A DNA stretch of 64,000 nt from Duganella lactea. Lineage in GTDB: Bacteria > Pseudomonadota > Gammaproteobacteria > Burkholderiales > Burkholderiaceae_D. The stretch lies in NCBI RefSeq assembly GCF_009857505.1, contig NZ_WWCP01000005.1, forward strand, positions 1 through 64,000, written 5' to 3'. The position numbers were made by a program, and so were the translations under genes. The notes beneath the pieces were generated by a model. It was not told the origin of the DNA, did not search any database, and saw nothing but the letters and a program-made list of their open reading frames with translations. Positions within the stretch are counted from its first letter, which is position 1. Each line of letters begins with the position of its first letter. Positions 54,724-63,887 of this stretch are shown here, piece by piece.

Positions 54724-57447
54724 TTGAACTTGTCTACCGACCATCTGGCCATTCGCACCACCTGTGCCTACTGCGGCGTAGGCTGCGGCGTGCAGGCCAC
54801 GCCGAAGGACGATGGCACGTTCGCTATCGCTGGCGACAAGCAGCACCCGGCCAACAAGGGCCGTTTGTGCGTGAAAGGCTCCACGCTCGGCGAAACCGTT
54901 GGGCTGGAAGGCCGCCTGCTTTATCCGCAGGTGCGCGAGGCCGATGGTCTGCGCCGCGTTTCGTGGGACGCGGCGCTGGACAAGGTGGCCGGCGAGTGGC
55001 GGCGCATCATCGCCGAGCATGGCCCGGATGCCGTCGCACTGTACGTCTCCGGCCAGTTGCTGACCGAGGACTACTACGTCGCCAATAAACTGATGAAGGG
55101 TTACATCGGCAGCGCCAATATCGACACCAACTCGCGCCTGTGCATGTCGTCCGCCGTGGCGGGCTACAAGCGCGCCTTCGGCGAAGACCTGGTGCCGGTC
55201 TGCTACGACGATCTGGAACTGGCCGACATGGTCGTGCTGGTGGGTTCCAACACTGCGTGGTGCCATCCGATTCTGTTCCAGCGCATCTTGAAAGCCAAGG
55301 AAGCGCGCCCGGAGATGAAGCTGGTGGTGATCGATCCGCGCCGCACGGCGACCTGCGAACTGGCCGATCTGCATTTGCCGGTCAAAGCCGGCACCGATGT
55401 CTGGCTGTTCAACGGCTTGCTGAGTTATCTTTCGCGCATCGGCGCCGTCGATCCGCGATTCATCGAGCAGCACACCAACGGCTTCCAGGCGGCGCTGGAT
55501 GTCGCGCACGCCGACTGCGCCGATCTTGCCGTGGTGGCGAAGATCTGCCGCGTCGAGTTGTCGCTGCTGCTGGAGTTCTACGAACTGTTCGCCGCCACCC
55601 ACAAGACCATCACCGCCTATTCGATGGGCGTGAACCAGTCGTCGGCCGGCACCGACAAGGCCAACGCCATCATCAACTGCCATCTGATTGGCGGCCGGCT
55701 CGGCAAGCCGGGCATGGGACCGTTCTCCATCACCGGCCAGCCGAACGCCATGGGCGGGCGCGAAGTCGGCGGCCTGGCCAATATGCTGGCCGCGCACATG
55801 GATCTGGAACGCGCGGAGCATCGTGAGGTGGTGCAGACTTTTTGGGAGTCGCCGGCCATGGCCGACAAGGGGGGCCTGAAAGCGGTCGATCTGTTCCAGG
55901 CCATCGAGGAAGGCAAGGTCAAGTCGGTATGGGTGATCGCCACCAATCCGGTGGTCAGCATGCCGGACGCGGATCAGGTGCGTCGCGCGCTGGACAAGTG
56001 CGAGCTGGTGATCGCCTCCGATATCATGCAAGACACCGACACCACCGCCTACGCCGACGTGCTGCTGCCGGCGCTGGGCTGGGGCGAGAAGGATGGCACG
56101 GTGACCAACTCCGAGCGCCGCATCTCGCGCCAGCGCGCTTTTCTGTCGGCGCCCGGCGAAGCGCTGCCGGACTGGAAGATTCTGTCGCTGTTTGCGCAGC
56201 GCATGGGCTACACCGGCTTTGATTTCGGCGGCCAGCACGGCGTGTTCGACGAACACGCGCGCCTGAGTGGCTTCCGCAACGCCGCTGCTGATGTGCCGCG
56301 CGCGTTCGATATGTCCGGCCTCGCCGGCCTCCAGCAATCCGACTACGATGCGCTGGAGCCGACCCAATGGCCGGTGCGCCGTACCGCCAGCGGCGAGCTG
56401 CAAACCGAAGTCCGGCTGTTCAAGGACGGCGTTTTCGCGCATGCCGATGGCAAGGCGCGCTTCATCGCCACCGCGCCACGCCTGCCGCGCAACGCCGTCA
56501 GCGAAGAGTATCCGCTGTCGCTGAACACGGGCCGCGTGCGCGACCAATGGCACACCATGACCCGCACCGGTAAATCCGCCACGCTGGCTGACCATATCGC
56601 CGAATCCTTCGTCGACATGCACCCGCAGGATGCGCTGTTGAGCGGCGTGAAAGAGGGCGAGCTGGCGCGCGTGACGTCCGAGTGGGGCGCGATGGTGGCA
56701 CGCGTGCAGCACGGCGGCGGCATCCCGCGTGGCAGCGTGTTCATTCCGATTCACTGGAGCGGCCAGACCGCGTCCGACGCGCGTGTTGGCGCGGTGGTCA
56801 ATCCGGTGGTCGATCCGGTATCCGGCGAGCCTGAGTTCAAGCACACGCCGGTGCGCGTAGAGCAGTTCCGGGTCAACTGGCACGGTTTCATTTTGAGCCG
56901 CGATGCGCTGAACCTTGATAGCATCGCTCACTGGACCCGCATTCAGGGCCGCGAGTTCGCGCGCTACGAGCTGGCCGGCCGCAACACGATCAAGGATCAC
57001 GCCGGGTGGTCGCGCGCGCTGCTGGGCGTGGGCGATCCAGACGCGGACTGGCTGGAATACGAGGACAAGACCGCCGGCGTGTACCGTGCCGTGCACGTGG
57101 TGAACGATCGCATCGAACAATGTATTTTCATGTCGCCGCGCCAGGACATGCCGTCGCGCGCGTGGCTGGCCAGCCTGTTCGCCAAGGAGCAGTTGAGTGA
57201 AATCGATCGCGTTGGCCTGCTGGTCGGCATGCCGGTGGAGAAGGGCGCGGACACCGGTCCCACCGTGTGCTCGTGCTTTGGTGTCGGCCGCAACACCATC
57301 TGCAACGCCATCATCGAGAAAGACCTGAAGACGGTGGCGGAGGTGACGGCGTGCCTGAAGGCCGGCGGCAATTGCGGTTCCTGCGTCCCGGAGATCAAGA
57401 AAATATTGGTGCAAACCCGCGTGGAGGCTGAAGAAGTAAGGTTGTGA
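54724..57447 (+). CDS. nasA: Assimilatory nitrate reductase catalytic subunit
   Basis: A 907-residue molybdopterin enzyme reducing nitrate to nitrite in the cytoplasm. The [4Fe-4S] motif is Cys14, Cys17, Cys21 and Cys49. The molybdopterin domain has SSAVAGYKRAFGEDLVP and GRLGKPGMGPFSITGQPNAMG. A BFD-like [2Fe-2S] domain at the C-terminus (CSCFGVGRNTI, GGNCGSCVPEI) accepts electrons. The start is TTG at 54724, with AAGGA 5 nt before it; no ATG fits better. It ends the nitrate operon. Confidence 0.95.
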   Translation: MNLSTDHLAIRTTCAYCGVGCGVQATPKDDGTFAIAGDKQHPANKGRLCVKGSTLGETVGLEGRLLYPQVREADGLRRVSWDAALDKVAGEWRRIIAEHGPDAVALYVSGQLLTEDYYVANKLMKGYIGSANIDTNSRLCMSSAVAGYKRAFGEDLVPVCYDDLELADMVVLVGSNTAWCHPILFQRILKAKEARPEMKLVVIDPRRTATCELADLHLPVKAGTDVWLFNGLLSYLSRIGAVDPRFIEQHTNGFQAALDVAHADCADLAVVAKICRVELSLLLEFYELFAATHKTITAYSMGVNQSSAGTDKANAIINCHLIGGRLGKPGMGPFSITGQPNAMGGREVGGLANMLAAHMDLERAEHREVVQTFWESPAMADKGGLKAVDLFQAIEEGKVKSVWVIATNPVVSMPDADQVRRALDKCELVIASDIMQDTDTTAYADVLLPALGWGEKDGTVTNSERRISRQRAFLSAPGEALPDWKILSLFAQRMGYTGFDFGGQHGVFDEHARLSGFRNAAADVPRAFDMSGLAGLQQSDYDALEPTQWPVRRTASGELQTEVRLFKDGVFAHADGKARFIATAPRLPRNAVSEEYPLSLNTGRVRDQWHTMTRTGKSATLADHIAESFVDMHPQDALLSGVKEGELARVTSEWGAMVARVQHGGGIPRGSVFIPIHWSGQTASDARVGAVVNPVVDPVSGEPEFKHTPVRVEQFRVNWHGFILSRDALNLDSIAHWTRIQGREFARYELAGRNTIKDHAGWSRALLGVGDPDADWLEYEDKTAGVYRAVHVVNDRIEQCIFMSPRQDMPSRAWLASLFAKEQLSEIDRVGLLVGMPVEKGADTGPTVCSCFGVGRNTICNAIIEKDLKTVAEVTACLKAGGNCGSCVPEIKKILVQTRVEAEEVRL

Positions 57448-57488
57448 TTATGGTAAGCTAGACCTGTCGACAGCAAAATGGAGCGCGC

Positions 57489-58859
57489 ATGTCTATCCGT
57501 GAGAACTTCTCCGATGCCGATATGGACCAGTGGCTCAATGATAATCGCGTCACTGAAATTGAATGCCTGGTGCCCGATCTGACGGGCGTGGCGCGCGGGA
57601 AGATTCTGCCGCGCGCCAAATTCACCCAGGACCGCGGCATGCGCATCCCCGAGGCGGTGCTGGGCATGACCGTCACCGGCAACTACCCGACCGAAGACCC
57701 GGCCTACGACCGCGCCATCTCCAACACGGACCGCGACATGATCCTGCGCGCGGACCCCGGCAGCATCACCACCGTCCCCTGGGCCATCGATCCGACCGCG
57801 CAGGTCATTCACGACTGCTATTTCGCCGATGGCACGCTGGTCGATTTCGCACCACGCTCGGTGCTGCGCCGTGTGCTCAAGCTGTATGCGGACAAGGGCT
57901 GGCAGCCGATCGTCGGGCCGGAGCTGGAGTTCTACCTCACCGAGAAGAACATCGATCCCAACCTGCCTTTGCGCGCGCCGGTGGGCCGCAGCGGCCGCGC
58001 CGAGACCACGCGCCAGGTCTACAGCATTGACGCGGTCAACGAATTCGATCCGCTGTTCGAGGATATCTACGACTACTGCGCGCTGATGAATCTCGACGTG
58101 GACACGCTGATCCACGAAACCGGCGCCGGTCAGATGGGCCTCAACTTCCAGCATGGCGATGCGCTGGCGCTGGCCGACAATGTGTTCTACTTCAAGCGCA
58201 CCTTGCGCGAAGCGGCGCTCAAGCACCATATGTACGCCACCTTCATGGCCAAGCCGATGGGCGGCGAGCCCGGATCGGCGATGCACGTCCACCAGAGCGT
58301 GAGCGACGCCGTCACCGGCCGCAATATCTTCACCCTTGCGGATGGTTCGCCGTCGCCGCAGTTCCGCCACTACATCGGCGGCTTGCAGCGCTACACGCCG
58401 GCGGCGATGGCGATTCTGGCGCCGTATGTCAATTCCTACCGCCGCATCGTGCGCCACACGGCGGCGCCGATCAACGTCCAGTGGGGCATGGACAACCGCA
58501 CCGTGGGCTTCCGCATTCCGATATCCGGCGTTGAGCAGCGGCGGGTGGAGAACCGCATCATCGGCGCGGACGCCAATCCCTACCTCGGCATCGCGGTGAC
58601 GCTGGCCTGCGGCTACCTGGGCCTGATCGACCAGCTGGAGCCGACGCCAATGTATAACGGCAGCGCCTACGATCACTTCTACGAACTGCCGCAAGGGCTG
58701 CCGCAGGCGCTCACGCTGCTGCGGCAAGAGGACCGCCTGCGCGACGTGCTGGGCGAGCGTTTTGTCGATGTGTACACGGCCATCAAGGAACTGGAGCACC
58801 AGGAGTTCATGACCGTCATCAGCCCATGGGAGCGGGAACACCTATTGCTGCATGTTTGA
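57489..58859 (+). CDS. Glutamine synthetase-family enzyme (PuuA-like gamma-glutamylpolyamine synthetase)
   Basis: A 456-residue GS-family ligase. VGPELEFYLTE, ETGAGQMGLNFQHGDALALAD and MAKPMGGEPGSAMHVHQS are the ATP/metal-binding segments, and RVENRIIGADANPYLGIA the late conserved one. Length and the missing adenylylation loop resemble PuuA-type gamma-glutamylputrescine synthetases rather than housekeeping GlnA. A polyamine-type ABC transporter follows, which fits putrescine use as a nitrogen source. It lies 41 nt after nasA, so readthrough from the nitrate operon is possible. Confidence 0.8.
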   Translation: MSIRENFSDADMDQWLNDNRVTEIECLVPDLTGVARGKILPRAKFTQDRGMRIPEAVLGMTVTGNYPTEDPAYDRAISNTDRDMILRADPGSITTVPWAIDPTAQVIHDCYFADGTLVDFAPRSVLRRVLKLYADKGWQPIVGPELEFYLTEKNIDPNLPLRAPVGRSGRAETTRQVYSIDAVNEFDPLFEDIYDYCALMNLDVDTLIHETGAGQMGLNFQHGDALALADNVFYFKRTLREAALKHHMYATFMAKPMGGEPGSAMHVHQSVSDAVTGRNIFTLADGSPSPQFRHYIGGLQRYTPAAMAILAPYVNSYRRIVRHTAAPINVQWGMDNRTVGFRIPISGVEQRRVENRIIGADANPYLGIAVTLACGYLGLIDQLEPTPMYNGSAYDHFYELPQGLPQALTLLRQEDRLRDVLGERFVDVYTAIKELEHQEFMTVISPWEREHLLLHV

Positions 58860-58916
58860 GCGCTGCTGGCTTTATAATCACCGGTTTGGCGGATATTATT
58901 TTACCTTTCTAATAAC

Positions 58917-60044
58917 ATGACCATAGAGCGAGCTGCTGAACCTTTTCTCCTGATCCGTAACCTGGTGAAGGAATTCGATGGCGTGCGCGCCGTCAATGAC
59001 GTATCGGTGGCGATCAACAAGGGCGAAATCTTCGCGCTGCTGGGCAGCTCGGGCTGCGGCAAATCGACGCTGCTGCGCATGCTGGCCGGTTTTGAAACGC
59101 TGACCTCGGGCAGCATCACGCTGGCCGGCCAGGATATCGTCAGCGTGCCGCCGTACCAGCGCCCGATCAATATGATGTTTCAGTCGTATGCGCTGTTCCC
59201 CCACCTGTCGGTGTGGGACAACATCGCCTTCGGCCTGCGTCGCGACGGCCTGCCGAAAGATGAAATCGCGGCGCGCGTGGAAAAGATGCTGGCGCTGGTG
59301 CAGTTGACGGAATATGCCAAGCGCAAGCCGCATCAGCTGTCGGGCGGCCAGCAGCAGCGCGTGGCGCTGGCGCGTTCGCTGGCCAAACGTCCGCAGTTGC
59401 TGCTGCTGGACGAGCCGCTGGGCGCACTGGATAAGAAGCTGCGCGAGCGCACGCAGATGGAACTGGTCAGCATCATCGAGGAAGTGGGCGTGACCTGCGT
59501 GATGGTCACCCACGACCAGGACGAAGCCATGAGCATGGCCACCCGTATCGCCGTCATGAGCGCGGGCCGCATTCTGCAAGTGGGCGCGCCGGACGAAATC
59601 TATGAAACGCCGAACTGCCGCTTCGTCGCGGACTTCATCGGCAGCGTCAATCTGTTCAACGGTTCGGTGACGGAAGATGAGCCGGACCACGTCATCATCG
59701 ATACGCCGGAGGGCAAGCATTACGTCACCCACGGTATTACCGGCACCATGGGCATGCCGGTGTCGGTGGCGGTGCGTCCGGAGAAGATCGCCGTGCAGGC
59801 GGAGGCGCCAACGCGGGAGCAGCGCGCCAAGGCGGCCGAACATGGCTACAACTGCGTGCAGGGTGTGGTCACCGGCGTGTCCTACTTCGGCAACGAGACT
59901 AGCTACCACATTACGCTGGACAGCGGCATGGTGGTCAAGGCCTCGCGCACCAACGTCGCGCGTCACGACGACGCGGCGCTCAAGCGCGACCAGCGCGTGT
60001 TCGCGTGGTGGGACGGCTCAGACGTTGTCGTGCTGACCAGCTAA
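58917..60044 (+). CDS. Polyamine ABC transporter ATP-binding protein (PotA/PotG type)
   Basis: A 375-residue ATPase. Walker A is GSSGCGKST, signature LSGGQQQRVALARSL, Walker B LLLDEPLGALD; a TOBE-like C-terminal domain (about 280-370) is present, as in PotA/PotG. It powers uptake of spermidine/putrescine. It forms an operon with two permeases downstream. A -10-like TATAAT at 58873-58878 may provide a promoter. Confidence 0.92.
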   Translation: MTIERAAEPFLLIRNLVKEFDGVRAVNDVSVAINKGEIFALLGSSGCGKSTLLRMLAGFETLTSGSITLAGQDIVSVPPYQRPINMMFQSYALFPHLSVWDNIAFGLRRDGLPKDEIAARVEKMLALVQLTEYAKRKPHQLSGGQQQRVALARSLAKRPQLLLLDEPLGALDKKLRERTQMELVSIIEEVGVTCVMVTHDQDEAMSMATRIAVMSAGRILQVGAPDEIYETPNCRFVADFIGSVNLFNGSVTEDEPDHVIIDTPEGKHYVTHGITGTMGMPVSVAVRPEKIAVQAEAPTREQRAKAAEHGYNCVQGVVTGVSYFGNETSYHITLDSGMVVKASRTNVARHDDAALKRDQRVFAWWDGSDVVVLTS

Positions 60045-60056
60045 GGCGCGGTGGTC

Positions 60057-60962
60057 ATGAACTCTTTGAAAAACCTGATCAAGCACCCAGGCCGCGCCGT
60101 GGTGATCGGCGTGCCTTTCCTGTGGCTGACGTTTGCCTTCCTGATTCCGTTCCTGATCGTTTTGCGCATCAGCTTCGTGGATCTCGACAGCGGCGATGGC
60201 GGCCCGTTCGGCAGCCTGGTGACGGTGGCCGATGGCGTGATGACGCTGAAGGTCAAAGTCGCCAACTACCTGTACATCCTGCAGGACGAGCTGTATGCGA
60301 TCACCTATCTGAATTCGCTGAAGTTCGCCGCGATCACGGCGGCGCTGTGCCTGGCCATCGGCTATCCGTTCGCCTACTTCATGGCGCGCGCCAAGCCGGC
60401 CATCCGCCCGGTGCTGCTGATGCTGGTGATGATGCCGTTCTGGACGTCCTTCCTGCTGCGTATCTACGCGTGGAAGGGCATCCTGGCCAACAACGGTATC
60501 CTCAACAGCTTCCTGATGAACATCGGCGTTATCTCCGAGCCGCTGCACCTGATGAACACTCAGTTCTCGCTGATCATCGGCATGGTGTATGCCTACCTGC
60601 CGTTCATGATCCTGCCGCTGTACGCGAATCTGGTGAAGATGGACGTGCGCTTCCTGGAGGCGGCGGCCGACCTGGGCGCCACGCCGTGGCAGACTTTCTG
60701 GCGTATCACGGTGCCGCTGTCGAAATCGGGCATCATCGCCGGCACCATGCTGGTGTTTATTCCGGCGGTCGGTGAGTACGTGATTCCCGAGCTGCTGGGC
60801 GGCCCGGAAACGCTGATGATTGGCCGCCAGTTGTGGGACGAGTTCTTTACCAATAACGATTGGCCGCTGGCGTCCTCGGTGACGGTGGTGGTGATCCTGC
60901 TGATTCTTGTGCCGATGGCGATCTTTAATAAATACCAGGCAGAACAGGAGGTGCGCAAATGA
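60057..60962 (+). CDS. Polyamine ABC transporter permease (PotB/PotH type)
   Basis: A 301-residue inner-membrane permease with about six helices. The EAA-like loop ALEAAADLGATPWQTFWRITVPLSKSGI-type segment is complete (VRFLEAAADLGATP...). GTG 60051 is an alternative start; ATG 60057 is preferred for spacing to AAGG at 60043. It ends with ATGA overlap with the second permease. Confidence 0.9.
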   Translation: MNSLKNLIKHPGRAVVIGVPFLWLTFAFLIPFLIVLRISFVDLDSGDGGPFGSLVTVADGVMTLKVKVANYLYILQDELYAITYLNSLKFAAITAALCLAIGYPFAYFMARAKPAIRPVLLMLVMMPFWTSFLLRIYAWKGILANNGILNSFLMNIGVISEPLHLMNTQFSLIIGMVYAYLPFMILPLYANLVKMDVRFLEAAADLGATPWQTFWRITVPLSKSGIIAGTMLVFIPAVGEYVIPELLGGPETLMIGRQLWDEFFTNNDWPLASSVTVVVILLILVPMAIFNKYQAEQEVRK

Positions 60963-61795
60963 CCCAGTTCCTGCATCGTTGGTTCGGGCGCGGCTGGCTC
61001 TCAATGGGCTATCTGTTCCTGTACATCCCGATTATCGTGTTGGTGGTGTTCTCGTTTAACAGCTCGCGCCAGGACATGGTGTGGAGTGGCTTTTCGTTGC
61101 AGTGGTATGCGGCGCTGTTGAACGATCAGGAGATTATCAGCGGCTTTGGGCTGTCGCTGCGGATCGCGCTGCTGACGGCTTGCGGCTCGGTGATTCTCGG
61201 GACGTTCGCGGCGTTTGTGCTGGACCGCTACCAGCGCTTCTCCGGCCGCACGCTGTTCACCGGCATGGTCAGCGCGCCGCTGGTGATGCCGGAGGTGATT
61301 ATCGGCCTGTCGCTGCTGTTGATGCTGGTGTCGGTGCAGAAGATGTTCGGCTTCCCGGAGCGCGGCATGCTGACCATCTGGCTCGGTCATACGCTGCTCG
61401 GCATGGCCTATGCGACGGTGGTGGTGCAATCGCGCTTGAGTGAGATGAACAAGTCGCTGGAAGAGGCGGCGATGGATTTGGGCTGCCGCCCCTTCCAGGT
61501 GTTCTTCCTGGTGACGCTGCCGAACATCAAACAGGCGCTGGGTTCCGCATGGCTGCTGACCTTCACGCTGTCGCTGGATGACGTGGTGCTGTCGGCCTTC
61601 CTGTCCGGCCCCGGTTCATCGACGATGCCGATCGTGATCTTCTCGCGCGCGCGCCTGGGGCTCGATCCGCGCGTGAACGCGGTGGCGGCGCTGACCATTC
61701 TGGTGGTGACGATCGGCGTGATCGCATCGAGCCTGTACATTGCCCGCGCCGAGCGTCAGCGCTCGAAACAGCTGGCCGCCGCGGCCAAAGGCTAA
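60959..61795 (+). CDS. Polyamine ABC transporter permease (PotC/PotI type)
   Basis: A 278-residue inner-membrane permease with about six helices. The ATPase-contact loop is SLEEAAMDLGCRPFQVFFLVTLP. It overlaps the preceding permease gene and ends the cluster. No periplasmic binding protein (PotD/PotF) gene accompanies it in this window, so that subunit must be encoded elsewhere. Confidence 0.91.
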   Translation: MTQFLHRWFGRGWLSMGYLFLYIPIIVLVVFSFNSSRQDMVWSGFSLQWYAALLNDQEIISGFGLSLRIALLTACGSVILGTFAAFVLDRYQRFSGRTLFTGMVSAPLVMPEVIIGLSLLLMLVSVQKMFGFPERGMLTIWLGHTLLGMAYATVVVQSRLSEMNKSLEEAAMDLGCRPFQVFFLVTLPNIKQALGSAWLLTFTLSLDDVVLSAFLSGPGSSTMPIVIFSRARLGLDPRVNAVAALTILVVTIGVIASSLYIARAERQRSKQLAAAAKG

Positions 61796-61796
61796 T

Positions 61797-61825
61797 CCTT
61801 AGCCCTTAGCCCTTAGCCCCTTAGC
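61797..61825. repeat. 7-bp tandem units between convergent genes
   Basis: CTTAGCC occurs in three perfect copies (61798-61818) with a fourth offset by one base, directly after the permease stop. The last unit supplies the stop codon of the minus-strand phosphoesterase gene (TTA at 61821-61823). Confidence 0.7.
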
Positions 61826-63887
61826 TACGGCGCGCCGTCAGCCATTGGCTGGACGGCAGCGCGGCGGACGCGACGCGTACTTCACCGATGTTGCCGAAGA
61901 AGCCATCGGCGCGCGCGCCATCCCACGAGCCGCCGCCGACCACCCACGGCGAGGCTGCCGACAAAGTCGCCAGGCCCACCACATTGCTGCTGTTGCGCAG
62001 CACCGGCGCGCCTTCCACATACATGATGGTGTCATGCGTTGTCGGGTCGTTGACGATGGCGATATGGACCCAGTTGCCGGCGATGATCTCGCCCGACCAA
62101 CTGGCCATGGCATCGCGGTTGCCGCTGACCGCCGGCACCACCTCCCATTGCACTTCGCGCAGGCTGGAAATGGCGAACAGCAGCGGTGGCGATTCCGGAT
62201 CGCCGCCATCGAATCCGGCCAGGTTGCCGCGTTTGCCGTCGCGCGTCATGATGTTCATCCACGCGTGCTTGGTCTTGTCCCACGCCGGATTGATCTTGAT
62301 GAACGCTTCGATCGTGTAGCCGGTGGTGGCGAAGGTCTGGGCGTTGATCGCGGCCGCGGCATCGGTCAGGAAGTAGCTGAGGCGCGGCGCGTTTTTGTCG
62401 GTGTTCAGGAAGCTGACCGAGCCCGGTGCGGACGACAGGCGGTGATGGTCGCTGCTCCAAACAATATCCCCGGCGGTGGCGCCGACGATGCCGCCCTGAT
62501 TGAGCTGATCACGTGTCAGCGGGTTGGCGCCGGTGACGTCGTTGATGCGGGTGCCCGGCGCCACCGCCGCGCCGTCGCTGCCGCCGTAGAAGCGCCAGTG
62601 CGCGACGGTCGATGCCACTTTCGGATAGTCGTCGGTATCCTTGGGCAGCACCGGCGTCACCACTGCTGGTTCTGTATAACCCTTCAGCACCAGGGCCTTG
62701 GCCTGCTCGACCAGCGACGACGCCACCGTCGCCTTGCCGGTGCCGAAGCCCGGATTGAAACGGGCGAAGCGCTTGGCGAAGTCCATGTTGATCGTGAAAC
62801 TGTGGTTGCTCTCGGTGAGTACCGCGCGGTCGAAGGCGTTCAGCGTGTCGGCAGGCTTCATCGGCACCCACGGCGAGAACGACAGTACCTTGATCTGTTT
62901 ATTGGTCAGGTCAAATTCATATAGCCTCATCAGGCCATTGCCGCCTTGATAGTCCATCTGGTAATCGACCACCATCTCCTCGACCGCGTTGCCGAAATTA
63001 TTGGTCTTGGTCAGGTGCGCGCCGCCGTGGTGGTGGCCGTTCAGCGTCATGAAAATCTGGTCGTTATCGCGGATCAGTTTTTCCCACAGCATTTTGCCGT
63101 AGCCGGTTTCCAGCGGGCTGACGGCATCGGGCGCGATGTTCAGCAACTGGTGGTTGACCAGAATCGCCGGCAGGGTCGGATGATCGGCCAGCACCTTGCG
63201 CGCCCAGGCGATGCCGGCGTCGGAGATGCGCCACGACAGCGACAACACCAGGAATTGCTGGTCCTGTGCCTTGAAGATGTGGTACTCGTGGAAGCCGGTA
63301 TCATCGCGCGCGCCGAAGGTGGCCTGGCGTTGCGCGCGTTTGGTGCTGAACCATTGCAGATAAGGCTCGTTGGCCAGCACCCGCTGGGTATCGGTGCCCT
63401 TGGTCGGATCGCTGTCGTAGTCGATGTCGTTGAGGACATCGTGGTTGCCGGCCAGGATGGAGTACGGCAGCTTGGCCGCTTCCAGCACTTGCATGGCGCT
63501 GTCGGCCACCTTCCACTGTTCGGGCTTGCCGACCTGGTCGACCACATCGCCGAGGTGAATCAGGAATGGGATGTTGAGCGCCTGCGCGTTGCGGGCGACC
63601 CAGTTGGTTTGCGCCGCATAGGGCTCGTTGCCGTAGTGGCGTTCGTACTGATTGCTCTCGCCCGAGGTGGCGTAGCGCGAATAAAATTGCGTGTCCGGCA
63701 GTACCGCCAGCGCAAAGCTGGAAATCTGCGTGCTGGGCGCGGTGGTGGTGGCGCCGCCGCTGGCAGGCGGGTTGTCGCCGCCGCACGCCGCCAGCAAGCT
63801 GCTCATCGACAGGCCTGACGCCAGGCCCATTTTCAACAATGATCGGCGCTGTGCATCCTGAGCCTGATCCGACTTGTTCTTTTCCAT
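61821..63887 (-). CDS. Tat-exported lipoprotein metallophosphoesterase with LamG-like C-terminal region
   Basis: A 688-residue protein. The N-terminus combines a twin-arginine motif (RRSLLKMG) with a lipobox (SLLAAC), so it is exported folded and lipid-anchored. The calcineurin-like phosphoesterase domain (residues about 55-320) has LPDTQFYS, HLGDVVDQ, GNHDVLND, NHQLL and NGHHHGGAH metal-binding motifs. A C-terminal region (about 450-688) with FSNTDKNAPRL...IEAFIKINPAWD and IGEVRVASAALP resembles a LamG/concanavalin domain that may bind a polymer. A phosphodiesterase or nuclease activity outside the cytoplasm is inferred. Confidence 0.8.
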   Translation of the reverse strand: MEKNKSDQAQDAQRRSLLKMGLASGLSMSSLLAACGGDNPPASGGATTTAPSTQISSFALAVLPDTQFYSRYATSGESNQYERHYGNEPYAAQTNWVARNAQALNIPFLIHLGDVVDQVGKPEQWKVADSAMQVLEAAKLPYSILAGNHDVLNDIDYDSDPTKGTDTQRVLANEPYLQWFSTKRAQRQATFGARDDTGFHEYHIFKAQDQQFLVLSLSWRISDAGIAWARKVLADHPTLPAILVNHQLLNIAPDAVSPLETGYGKMLWEKLIRDNDQIFMTLNGHHHGGAHLTKTNNFGNAVEEMVVDYQMDYQGGNGLMRLYEFDLTNKQIKVLSFSPWVPMKPADTLNAFDRAVLTESNHSFTINMDFAKRFARFNPGFGTGKATVASSLVEQAKALVLKGYTEPAVVTPVLPKDTDDYPKVASTVAHWRFYGGSDGAAVAPGTRINDVTGANPLTRDQLNQGGIVGATAGDIVWSSDHHRLSSAPGSVSFLNTDKNAPRLSYFLTDAAAAINAQTFATTGYTIEAFIKINPAWDKTKHAWMNIMTRDGKRGNLAGFDGGDPESPPLLFAISSLREVQWEVVPAVSGNRDAMASWSGEIIAGNWVHIAIVNDPTTHDTIMYVEGAPVLRNSSNVVGLATLSAASPWVVGGGSWDGARADGFFGNIGEVRVASAALPSSQWLTARRS

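Noticed and set aside
54679..57414. Very long open frame antisense to nasA
   Set aside because: It mirrors the codon structure of a high-GC gene. The translation is His/Arg/Gln-rich without recognisable domains, while the opposite strand encodes a clear nitrate reductase.
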